In this document: in pieces, positions 54,401 through 64,000 of the stretch
How the letters are laid out: each line of letters starts with the position of its first letter
Position numbering within the stretch: position 1 is the first letter of the stretch
Assembly: GCA_036346255.1 (NCBI GenBank)
Contig: CM070623.1
Coordinates: 20,218,875-20,282,874 of the forward strand
DNA: 64,000 bases
Reading direction: 5' to 3'
DNA from: Ampelocalamus luodianensis
Taxonomy: Eukaryota > Streptophyta > Magnoliopsida > Poales > Poaceae
Notes under the pieces: generated by a model
Database searches by the model: none
Told to the model about the DNA's origin: nothing
Seen by the model: only the letters and a program-made list of their open reading frames with translations
Program-made: the position numbers and the translations under genes

Positions 54401-56386
54401 AGGGACGAGGGCCCACACGCCGCTGACCCAAAAAGGTATTTCGGACACATTTATTGCTAACAATGATTAGCAATAAATAAACCCAAAATCAGCCATAACG
54501 ACTTACGGTTTTACGATTTAGGCTTACGGGCCCACAAGTCGCTGACACATTAGGCGATTAAGACACCATTAATACTACTAATGATTGGGTATTAAGCGTG
54601 TCTTAATCATTTGACGACAACGGAGTTCTGGCAAGCAAAGTCGAGTGGCTACCACGGCTTGTCGCGGCGACTCGATCGCGGCGGCGCCTAAACTAGCAAA
54701 ATGGACTCGCAATAGCAATGCGAACCTAATGGTGACGACCTCGCGGCGGTGGAAGTGCAGGCAGCGAGCCGGAAAGCAAAGAAAGAGGCGACACGGCAAA
54801 ACATGAAAATAGCAAGATGCTCATTGCGGTCCAAGGAAGCGAGTGCCATGACTTCTAGGGACTACATAGAAGCTACCTTAACCGAGAGGAGCTTCAAAGA
54901 TGGTCGGGGAAGACTTGAACACGATGAAGTCCACCGGAGCCGAAGAAGATGAAGTGGAAGATGAGGTTCTGAGCAAAATGAGTGGAACCAAATCACCACC
55001 ACAGCTTCATTATAGCTCAAAGAGGCTCCAAAAGCAAGTAATTGCAAAAAGAACCACTTACTGATTTGGAGAAGAAAGGGGTGAAACTAACCGAAAATCT
55101 CCAAACTTAAAATTGAGTGATTCCTGTGAATGCAACCCAAAATCAAGTTAGGGGAAATACAAAGGAGGTTGAGGAGTTCAAAAGGGTGCAAGAAATGTTG
55201 AAGATAAACCACTGGACACCAAGGCCGCCATGGGAGCTCTACGGCCAACAATGGTGCTTTGAGGGTGTGAGGTGGTTTAGCCGCTCAAACACTAAGAAGA
55301 GCAAAGTGTGGTGTAAAGGGACACCAGGAGGACCTAGAGGGCAATTTATAGGGAAAGAATTAGGGTTTTGAGCAAGAACCCGAGTCCATGGTGGGCTCGG
55401 TTCATGGTACGGCCGTGGACCACGAAATGATGGGAGCAAGTGAGCACGGTGACAATGGAGGAGAAAGCCTGTTGCGCATTAAATGCCTTGCAGAGAGCGT
55501 TGGCGAGGCACGCCAGTGACACAACAAGCCCCCATGCTCTCTCTTTCTCTCGCCATGAACGCACGCGCGCGCCGAGAAGCCGAGGAGGAAGAAGAACGAA
55601 AAGCGAAGCGGTGACCGTTGGATTGAAAATGGGCGGTCACGATTAACGATTTCGCGGACGATCAGATTGCCCTCGGAGTGCGGGCGGTTGGATTGAAATC
55701 CAACGGTCCTAATCGGTTAATGCAACCGGAGGGTCCGAATGCTCACATGAACGTGGGCCGAGCGATTTGAATCCAACGGCTGATATCGCACGCGCGTTCT
55801 AAAATGCGGCTCGGTGCAGTTAGGTGGTTCGATCGAGTCAAGTGGCTCGGACTCGAGCCCGACTCGAACCCAAGGAACAGTGAAATTGGTTTTAGGTTTT
55901 AATTATGCTGAGACTTTTGAGGATTTATTTGGGGTAGCAAAATAACTCCAAAAATTCTGAAATTTTTACAGGAGCTTGCTGACTGAGACATTGACCTTGT
56001 GTAAAATTTTCAGAGGTTTTTATGCATTGTATTTTTCTCCAAAAATTCTACAAGGTACTGGTTTTAGGTTTGACTGAGAGTCAAACAGGTTTGATCGCCT
56101 CTAAAATATTCAAACAATTTCTAAAAATTGTGAAATTTTTCAGAGGGTCACATATCATCCCAAGAACTTAGGAAAAATATTTCCAGAGGATGATCAAAAG
56201 GTTTGACAAGATTGTTTTTGAAGGAACAAGATTTGGATCAAAAGACTTGTGACTTTGCATTTCCATAAGTCTTGTACAATACTTGTCCAGTACACAAAGG
56301 AAATACATGATGTAAGAAAAAGTTTTAATTTCTACTCATTTTCTTACATTTGAAACACAAGCCCAAAATTGGGATGTTACAGAACC
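51402..56386 (-). mobile_element. Apparent solo LTR, 4975 bp, with exact target duplication
   Basis: The element is 51,407-56,381, flanked by the exact 5-bp duplication GAACC (51,402-51,406 and 56,382-56,386). On the minus strand it starts TGTAACATCCCAATTTTGGG and ends CCGGGTCCTCACA, the TG..CA form of an LTR. A TATA box (CCTATAAATTGCCC on the minus strand, about 55,338-55,352) with a leader behind it sits about one kilobase in. No internal copy of either end, no primer site and no gag or pol were seen, so it reads as one long LTR left by recombination, or a coding-free large element. The same family occurs at 24,464-27,372. Assignment to the Del/Tekay-type gypsy group is only a guess from the start sequence. 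Confidence 0.8.
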
Positions 56387-56408
56387 GGAATTTGGGTCCA
56401 TCCAAATA

Positions 56409-57538
56409 AGGTCTAGATGTTGAATCTGCAGAGACCATTTGGTTTGGTCCTAGTCTAGGTGATGAATAATTGACATTATTGCCAAGGAGTTTGGGGAGTA
56501 AACTTTCAGTTTTGCAAAAAGTTGGCATGCTGCTAGTGTGTAGGCAGTCTGACCGGCCATGGAGAGTGGTCAGACTAGCGGTGCAAGAATATGCCAAATG
56601 GACACTAAACGTTTGTGTGGGAGTGTTCGCACCAGGTGCCTTTAAAAATAGAAATTGGACGTGAATCTAGATAGAGTTTAACTAAGAAGTTCAGAGAGGA
56701 GTGTTTTATGATTTTGGAAAGCAGTCCGACCGGCCACTACATGGTGGTCAGATCGGCGGTTGTCAGGCCGGTCCCCTATTACCAATAGGGCACGGTCAGA
56801 CCAACCATTGGTTGGCGGTTAGACCGGCCAGATGCTTGCAGTCAAACTAGCCTAGTGGCGGTGGTTTGACCAACTGTGGCGTTTTAGTGCAGTGAGCTGT
56901 GCTAAATTTGGGATTTGACTGAGGGTCATGGAATTGGTGCATATATGTTGCATGATGTATCTTTTAGCTAACGTGTGTTAAGTTGCAAAGAACTTGTATC
57001 CGAAATCGATTTTTTGGTCTATTGTTGTTCAGGAAAGCTCGAAGTCAACTACAGTCGAAGACGAGGATTATTGGGACATGGTTTGGTGAAATCAAGGTCC
57101 AAAATGATTGAGGATGCTGGGTGAAGTGGTTAGTCTCAAGCAAGACGCAAAATAGACAAGAACAAAAAGAACAGAAAGTTTGGTGCAATAGGTTGCATCA
57201 TGTAGCTTGAGCTGGTGCAAGTGTTGAGACAGTCAGGAGGGAGTCAGATGGGAGAGACTTATCGACATGAGGAAAGCCATTGATGAACTATGCATGGTGA
57301 AGTATGGCATTACTTCGCAACATTGCACTCGGTCAAGGATGGAATGATCAAGAATGAGTATTTTGATATCTTTTCTAAAATATCGGGTTGGTGACATTGG
57401 AGAAACCGCGATGCATGACAGTGCAAAGGAAAAGAGATTTAAGTCATGAGAAGGGCAAGATCACGATGAGATAGAATCGAGAGCGCCGGATTGTTATTCG
57501 CTTTGAGAAGCGTATATGAGTGTGCACCGGATTATTGT
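56409..57538. other. LTR-like degenerate sequence with GACCGGCC motif array
   Basis: Between about 56,548 and 56,875 the words GACCGGCC, GGTCAGAC and CGGTTAGACC recur at least eight times in both orientations. This resembles the motif arrays in some grass LTRs (compare 60.7-61.2 kb, a different word). No coding sequence; ends not identified. Confidence 0.5.
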
Positions 57539-57656
57539 AATGAACCAAGGAAACTCCAATATCATTAACCGATGTCTTTAACTGCCATAATTTTTTCCTT
57601 AATGCTCATCTTGGGTTACTACAATACCACGTGCCAAGGAGCAAAGACGTATACAT

Positions 57657-58300
57657 TAAGGGTCTATTTGGTTAATAGTTCTAACATGCCTTACCAAAAT
57701 TTTGGTAATACCCTAATAATTTAGCTAGCATTTGAATTGATACTAATATTTGGCATTACCAATAAAATTTTGGTAAGCCCCAACTATCCCTAGCCAATTC
57801 TTGGCAAAAAACGGGTGGCAAAAATGGCCGCCAAATATTGGTTTGGCAGCAGCATCCCCCTGACAGGTGGCAAATGGTGACTGGCTACACTAAGTGTATT
57901 AATTGCATTAAAAGTTTGATTAACTAGTTTTAAGTATTAATTGCATTAAAAGTTTGATTAACTAGTTTTAAATAATCATATTTTCTAAACTGAGTATCCG
58001 ATTTGTGATCCGTTTGAACTGTTGTGTTTCTTGTCATTTTATCAACAAAACAAGATCCATGTTGACATATTTTGAGGCAATATATATATATATGCCATGT
58101 AGGACCTACGTGTCATACTCACAATTTTAGCAAATTTTGACATGACTACAATTCAAACACATCAATTTTGGTAATGCCCGTGAATTGGTATGGTTACAAT
58201 CCAAACACAATTTTTTTGCTCGGTTTTTGGCGTTACTTGGGTTTTGGTATTACCAAAATTTTGGTATAACTTCATGGGTCAGAAACCAAACAGACCCTGA
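57657..58300. mobile_element. PIF/Harbinger-like MITE, 638 bp
   Basis: The element is 57,660-58,297. It starts GGGTCTATTTGGTTA and ends with the inverted AACCAAACAGACCC. It is flanked by TAA (57,657-57,659) and TGA (58,298-58,300). The intact pre-insertion site survives in unit 1 (CATTAAGTTATTTAGG, about 42,166-42,181), which shows TAA as the target. The interior is AT-rich with repeated TTTTGGTAATAC-like words. No transposase. Confidence 0.85.
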
Positions 58301-58830
58301 GTTATTTAGGAACTTGAATAGTAGCACCTTGCATGATCTGCTTAATTGCTTCACAGATTTTTTTTTACACATGCACATACACGCTCCATAAAAAGCATTT
58401 TGAAGGGAGAGCAGAGAGACTTTAAACCCCATGATTCAACCATCACCCCATATTATTTCTTATTAGAATCACCACGTTTAAATTACATGCGATATATCCG
58501 ATTATAAAATAATCTTACACAACCAACATACCAAATCAGGGTGTACCCCTCAAATAGATGGAAATAATTAAATCCTAATATGATCAAATTTGGGCTGCGA
58601 GCTTACTCTCGTGCACAGTCGTCCCTATTTTGGATCTTCTTCTACTACGATGCAAAGATAGGCACCCCTCCTACGTCTTCTCGAAAGAAGAAGGTTGCTA
58701 CAAAAATGGTAAACCTGAGATATGATGTGGACAGCAACTGCCTATATATACAACATGACAATTTCAGGGGATCCTAATGACGGGCAGGTGCCGTCTCCTC
58801 TTTTTTATTTCCAGAGTACTGTGGCTCCTC

Positions 58831-59044
58831 TTATCTTTGTAGCTCGTCAAATCTTGTGGCAAGCACAGGAATTACTATATCAGGCATGGTTTCAGGAGCT
58901 GAGTCTGCAGTTAAACTGCCCATTCCTTCATGACCAATATTGATCCTGCGAATGTCAGGAGAAGCAGATGTCTGCTGATCTGCAGCCGTAGAAGGCTCCG
59001 ACACTGTATGAATACTTTCTGCCCCACCATGATTCACTCCAGTC
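58831..59044 (-). pseudogene. Duplicate of the last exon of the MCA-like gene
   Basis: It matches 46,693-46,918 with the same acceptor (GCCAATGCAG) and the same TAA. It reads TGVNHGGAESIHTVSEP through DIVIPVLATRFDELQR without a stop. It is 12 bp shorter through one in-frame deletion (four residues after GHEGM). Exon 1 is absent from this side because a copia LTR interrupts the intron at 59,494. It may be a truncated pseudogene, or part of a gene whose first exon lies beyond the window. Confidence 0.6.
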
Positions 59045-59493
59045 CTGCATTGGCAAACATCAGTGCTGAAGACTAGTAGGGACAGTGACTGAGGTTGAGT
59101 AAAATCTCAAGGGGGCCAAAGATCAAAATAAATTTAGAAGTACACTGCTCACTACTGACTGCACATCCTGCGTGGCGCACATACTTGACTCTCCGGCCGT
59201 TGGTTGCGCATCTGTCGTCACTGCTAGACCTGCCCATGGCAAGCTAACAATGCACCAGCGGCCAGCGCCTCGTCTGTTGTTTTCTTGCTTCGCCGTCACA
59301 CGATTGAAGTCGTTGTATCGTTAAGTAGTATCGTAACTAGTAGTAGACAGCAACAATATGTCATCTAGATGGAGCTAATCTAACAAAATTGGGCCGACTG
59401 TGAACTGCATATATGTTGTTATTTTTTTTCTCTGAAATACTAGGGGTCACTGCCCAGGTTGGCCGAGGTCATACTCCATTCTTGCGTAGGGAC

Positions 59494-60022
59494 TGTTAGA
59501 TATAATCTTGATTTTATGTTTAGTTGTGTTTAGATGCCTGCAAGTGTGGCTAGTGTGTACTTTGCATACATGGAGTTTTTAATTCAGCTAGTGTATGTGC
59601 ATGTTGCACGTTGTGAGCGATTCTAGTGCCATGCGGACGTGCAGATGGAATAGGTCAGGAAGCAGTTAGGTAGTAGAGTAATTAGCGCATAGTGGTGACG
59701 TGTATGGAGTCTAATGTGTCTATTTAAATGCCTTCTTTATTCAATGAACAACCAGTTGCATTGTGTCCATCTACTGTAACACAGAGTGAATATGTGTTTA
59801 GGAGACAATGACTCTATAGAAGTAGAGTGAATACTTCTACTAGTGTGTATAGAAGTAGAGTGAATACTTCAACCCAGAGGGAGTAGAGTGAATACTCCCA
59901 ACATTTGGTATCAGAGCCGAAAGAGCTGATCCGAGGGAGCAAGCGCGATGTCGAAGCAGATGCCACCACCGGAGAATAGCGGAGTTAAGAACCACGGCGA
60001 GGATGACTTTGCTCTGGCAACA
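59494..60022 (+). mobile_element. Ty1-copia 5' LTR, primer site and gag start
   Basis: The LTR is 59,494-59,903 (410 bp; TGTTAGATATAATC start, CCCAACA end). A perfect TGGTATCAGAGCC primer site is at 59,906-59,918. Three copies of AGTAGAGTGAATACT lie in the LTR tail (about 59,823-59,895). Gag begins with the ATG at 59,948 (MSKQMPPPENSGVKNHGEDD) and is cut after 25 codons by the LTR starting at 60,023. The rest should lie beyond 64,000. Confidence 0.9.
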
Positions 60023-61544
60023 TGTAGGATCAAGGATAACCGACTAGAGGGGGTGAATAGGAGGTTTTTAAACTTTTAAACAAATTAACGAGATAAGCCA
60101 ATTAACGACTAAGTCTAAACAAGGTAACTTCTAGCAAAGTAATACAAGCACTAAGAATAAGCTAGAAATATAAATGCGGAAGAGTAAAGACTAGAATAAC
60201 CACAAAGAGACAACGATGTTTTCCCGTGGTATCGAAGACTTGCCGGTCTTCACTAGTCCACGTTGAGGGAGCTTGAACCAATCAAGCCGGCTCCACGTAT
60301 TAAACCTTTTCTCAATCACTATTGGTTGTTCTTCCTCCACTCCGGAGATGGTGAACACCAAACCACTCACAATCTTGGCACCGGGCCTCTTCACAATCTT
60401 CTTGAAGAGATCACCGTGCAATCACCGCCAAGCCGTCTAGGAGTTCGGCAAAACTCCAAGAGTAACAAATCAAGACCTTCGCAGCGACACTCAAGTGCAA
60501 GAGGATCAACTAGAATGATGAATGCACTTGAATGAGCTCAACAACCTCTCAAAGAGTGAACAAATGAAATTTGAGGAGTTGAATGAATGCACTAGGCTCA
60601 AAAGATGTTAAATGTGGTCTTGCATACAACCCTTGTGCGATTGGGGTGTATTTATACCACCCACCAACAAAAACGATCGTTGGAGAGTCATACCCAAAAA
60701 GTGGCGAAATGCGGTATGATCGCCATCTAAGCGCGATACGACCGCACCTAAGACCGAAAAATTTATGCGGTTAGAAACGGTGACATTAAATGATTCTGAC
60801 ATAGCCGTTGAACAACCCTTGCGGTACGACCGCAACCTCCGGTCATACCGCACAGAGGAGCGGTACGACCGAACCAAGGGTTTTCCAGAAAGACCGAGAT
60901 GACATGCTCTCTGTAAAATACGTACCGCCATACGAGAATCGGTACGACCGCTTTTCAATTTCGGTATGACCGATTTTCTCAGAGAGCTCTGAGTCAAAAA
61001 TACAACGGTTCTGGTTTTATACAACCGCCAACTAAAGTTCGGAACGACCGTAATGCGGTAGTACCGCTCTGAGAGCCGGTCGTACCGCATTAGCGCCTGG
61101 TTGGCTGAGGAGTTCACAAATCGGTAGTACCGCCAAGTAGCATGCGGTCATACCGCACAAGGCGGTACAACCGCCAGTGAGACGTTGATTGAACCGATTT
61201 TTGACACTTAACTTAAAAGCTTTTGGGAAAGCAAAAACAGATGCATGCATGATCCTAAATTGATCCATATTGCACAAGATCATGTTTTCAAGGTACTAGT
61301 CATGATCCCTCTTAATAGTACGACATTTATCCTAAAATCCGGTCTTCCAAACTTTTCTTCTAAGACCGGTAAAATATAAAAAGATCATAGTCGACTTATA
61401 CCTGTCTTCAATCATGTAAACCTTTACTCACCCTTTTAGCATTGGTGGTCTTAACCTTGTAAATACTCAATAAACACGTTAGTCCAATAATCACATATAA
61501 TCATTAATTACCAAAACACGATTTTAAGGGCCTAGATACTTTCA
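60023..61544 (-). repeat. 3' LTR of a minus-strand LTR retroelement nested in copia
   Basis: On the minus strand the LTR starts TGAAAGTATCTAGGCCC right after the purine tract CCAAAAAGGGGGAGAT and ends CTTGATCCTACA (1522 bp). The left flank CAACA (60,018-60,022) would be the target duplication; its partner is outside the window. The tail carries the ATTCACCCCCTCTAGTCGG word that is widespread in grass LTRs. A dense array of GCGGT-N3-ACCGC inverted motifs occupies 60,711-61,174. Confidence 0.88.
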
Positions 61545-61951
61545 ATCTCCCCCTTTTTGGTAATTGATGACAACATAACCAATGAGTGAGAAAGATTTTT
61601 TTGAAGACAATAAAAGAAGCTCCCCCTAAACTTGTGCATAAGGAAAAGAAGAAATTTTGCAAGCACAAGAAGAGATATTTTAACATTTAGCGGAGTTCCT
61701 TTTAGCATGAATGAACTTGAGAAGAAAATAAAACACTAACAGGACGAAAGACTTTCAACTGGGATACATCAAGAGTTCAAGTTCATACATTACATTACAA
61801 GTAAGATAGTTCAAGTCTTGATCATAACAATACAAAAGATATTAAGATCATAACCCAAAAACTAATTCCCTTCCTAAAGAGCTTTCTCACAAAATCACTC
61901 TTTCTCCCCCTTTGGCATCAACGACCAAAAACACTAACTCGGATGGCTTGG
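61545..61951 (-). other. Polypurine tract and non-coding tail of the nested element
   Basis: The minus-strand polypurine tract (AAAAAGGGGGAGA, about 61,545-61,557) directly abuts the 3' LTR. The remaining 400 bases up to the ORF stop show no coding signal. A second CTTTTTCTCCCCCTTTGG-type stretch at 61,899-61,916 could be a secondary tract. Confidence 0.75.
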
Positions 61952-63472
61952 TCACGAGAGGAAGAAGCAGGTCTGTGAGGTGGAATCCTGTGGAGTGGTG
62001 GTCCAATGGAAGAGAAGGCGATCTTGCACATTGGAGGTACTAGAGTGGGTCCACCGGATCGAGAAACAGCAGCCTGGAGGCACTGAAGAGGTAGATGCTC
62101 CTGAGGGAGGAACAGCAGTAAAAGGAGGTGGTCGACGAGAGAATCGTTGAGGAGTCCTCAAAATCTCTTCTAAATCGTTAAAACTGTCCATCACAGCTGC
62201 CATCCTGTTATGAGTCTCATCAAAGAAATCATTCTGAGTTGCTTCTAAGAGAGCTAGCTTTGAACGAGTCTCATTTTGGAACTCCAACTGAACCGTCTTT
62301 ATTGCTTCTAGATTGCTAAGGATCAACTGCTGATTTTGAAGAATCTGATTAAGTGTACCTTCAGCCGGAGCAGTAGTAGCAGCAGGTGCCTCACCAACAT
62401 TAACCTCAACATCAACACGACGAGGAGGAAGACCATCCCTAGGTCGATAAGATTTGTGAGACGATCCCAAACCACCATGGTATTCTATTTTCTTCAGAAT
62501 CAATGCCATGATATAGGGAGCATAGTATATCCTCTTAATCCTATCATTCTTGGAAGATACTATGCCTTGGAGAATTACATCCACAACATCAAATTTTATC
62601 CCTCTCATGATATGATCAATAATATTCCAAGCATGTCCTCTGACTGCATCAAAGTTATCACTCTTGGGATAAAAGGTGTGATTAATAATTCTGTTGACCA
62701 TGCTAGGTTCTGGCTTAAGTCCAGTAATTGCACCTAGCTTATACTTGGTAGAAGTATCATAGTAATCAATCCAGGTTGGAGTAAGCAAAGCTGGACTATC
62801 AAAGATCTTCTCCCAAGAACTGGACTGAATCCTCAAAACTCTCTCAAATTCTTCTTTAGTACTCTCCACATATCTAGTAACAGATATCCATCTGATTGAT
62901 GTCAAGTCTGCAGAGACATGCACTGTGGCATAAAACTGCCTGATCAGCTCATCATCATAATTCTGTTTAAATGCTATAAGATCATGAAGACCCACTCTAT
63001 GAAAGAGCTGATAAACACCACTGTATTTGTCCAAGTCGTTCAAGTGAGCCCACTTGATCCACTTATGATCTGTAAATTTTCTGTGGTGTCCATAAATCTG
63101 CTCATAGACTTGTTCTTGAAAAGCTGTATGAAACTTTGGATTTATTTAATCTGATCTGGAAAGATATTGATTCACATGACGCTTGATCGCATACTCATCA
63201 AATGTGAGCAACCTCAAGTCTCTGGGAGGATCTGGAGGTGTTCCTAAATCATCTGTCTGAGCATTTCCTTCTGACTCTGACTCAGTCTGAGAATCTGTCT
63301 CTGCAAGTGATAGACTTTCTTCAGTGTCAGACATGGGATCTTCCTCTGCTGGTCTTTTTCCTTTCCCTTTGCCTCGAATAGGATTTGAGCTTTGAGCTGC
63401 ACGCGAACGAGCTCTTTGAGGTTGAGAGGAAGATTTTCCTCCGCTGGGAGGTCCAATCGATTTTCGAGTCAT
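61952..63472 (-). pseudogene. Accessory ORF of the nested LTR element, one internal stop
   Basis: From an ATG at 63,472 (MTRKSIGPPSGGKSSS) the frame reads to 61,952 (507 codons counting stops) with a single TAA at 63,146-63,148. N-terminal third: basic and Ser/Glu-rich (KGKGKRPAEEDP). Middle: a globular domain with HRVGLHDL, LIRQFYATVHV, WISVTRYVES and GAITGL, in the manner of the 'putative plant transposon protein' domain found in ORFs near the 3' LTR of large plant retroelements. This is followed by a probable coiled coil (LNQILQNQQLILSNLEAIKT) and a proline-rich end. Function unknown; not reverse transcriptase or integrase. An alternative ATG lies at 63,490. The stop may be a mutation or a recoded site. 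Confidence 0.6.
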
Positions 63473-63490
63473 GATTCTAGTCCGGAGCAT

Positions 63491-64000
63491 CTACCCTGAG
63501 GTAGGAAAGGGTTACAAGAAGTTGAAGGAATCAAACAAGACAGAATTAAGTGAAATAGAAGTGAATTTCTGTTTTTGTCGGGATAATCTCGGTCATACTG
63601 CATTGTCATAAGACGATGACGATCGCATTGCGGTTGTACCGTGCCCAAGAACCGGTTGTACCGATTTTCCTGACTGAGTTCTAGGTCAGGCATCAAAACA
63701 GGATTTTTGATGATTTTTCGTGGAGTGAATCCACGGTATAGATGCGCAAGCATCACTAGACATCAATTATGCATAAATGCTTGACTAGAACCTAAGAAAT
63801 CATCTGTATTTCATTTAACCCTAAAATGTCTCCTAGACCTGAATTCTTGCGGTAAAACTTCAATCAAAAGGAGGTTCAATCAAAAGGGGGCAAGGATGAA
63901 CAGGGGAACGAAGAATCGCCGGGGAAAGGAGGAAATCGAAGACGAGTGCTTGGAGGCTTCGGTCAGAGGAGAGAGAGAGACGAAGGACGAAATGAAACGG
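63491..64000 (-). other. Interior of the nested retroelement, continues past the window
   Basis: Non-coding or leader sequence upstream of the accessory ORF. CGGTTGTACCG-type motifs recur at 63,628-63,660, like those in the LTR. No pol sequence reaches the window. Confidence 0.55.

Larger units (their letters stand above)
57539..59490. repeat. Segmental duplication, unit 2
   Basis: Corresponds to 42,052-42,278 plus 46,308-47,340. It lacks the 4-kb copia insertion but has its own MITE (57,660-58,297). Near 58,405-58,485 it shows the sequence uninterrupted by copia that unit 1 has lost or altered. It ends where a copia 5' LTR begins at 59,494. Confidence 0.88.

Noticed and set aside
1..64000. 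tRNA, rRNA or CRISPR features
   Set aside because: No cloverleaf, rRNA core words or regularly spaced direct repeats were seen on either strand. A covariance-model scan would be decisive.

Overview
The window is nuclear DNA of a grass (Poaceae), most consistent with rice (Oryza) or a close relative. The evidence is intron-containing genes with GC-rich first exons, chloroplast-kinase and LRR-kinase gene debris, dense small DNA transposons (hAT, Mutator, PIF/Harbinger, CACTA, possibly Helitron) and several nested copia and other LTR retrotransposons. No rRNA, tRNA, CRISPR or bacterial-type operon was seen. Species assignment is inference.

Layout: 1-4.2 kb is degenerate sequence with three local tandem duplications. 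4.4-6.5 kb is a broken ABC1-kinase (ABC1K1-like) pseudogene carrying two hAT insertions with exact 8-bp target duplications; a third hAT MITE is at 7.1 kb. 7.7-10.8 kb holds exon-like fragments, a 743-bp Mutator-type fold-back element and two Helitron-like 3' ends in opposite orientation. 11.4-23.0 kb is the best gene here: a nine-exon minus-strand PHD-finger protein (1002 aa) whose splice sites and phases all agree. Its second intron (7.2 kb) contains a tandem LTR retroelement with three LTRs and two internal domains between one pair of target duplications.

24-30 kb is mosaic LTR sequence, a truncated copia polyprotein and an LRR-receptor-kinase fragment. 30-36 kb is poorly interpretable, with exon-like scraps, an LTR-like block and a decayed duplicate of the F-box gene's 3' end. 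36.2-37.4 kb is an intact single-exon F-box gene (406 aa, minus strand). 39.4-41.3 kb is a small LTR element with a tRNA-Met primer site. 42.3-46.3 kb is a defective copia element. 46.7-49.25 kb is a two-exon minus-strand gene (224 aa) with an MCA-like N-terminal helical domain, its intron occupied by an 1152-bp hAT element that appears to carry captured gene sequence.

50.4-50.7 kb is a CACTA terminus. 51.4-56.4 kb is a 4975-bp apparent solo LTR with a GAACC target duplication. 57.5-59.5 kb is a second copy of the segment around 42.0/46.3-47.3 kb, including the last exon of the MCA-like gene; it is interrupted by a PIF/Harbinger-like MITE and cut off by a copia 5' LTR at 59,494. That copia is itself interrupted by a minus-strand LTR element (3' LTR 60,023-61,544) whose accessory ORF runs to about 63.5 kb and which continues past the window.

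Only three loci look like functional host genes: PHD-finger, F-box and, less certainly, the MCA-like gene. I found no clearly undescribed biological system. The most unusual structures are the three-LTR element with phased CATATG arrays, the hAT element with captured sequence inside the MCA-like gene, and the dense inverted-motif array in the LTR at 60.7-61.2 kb.
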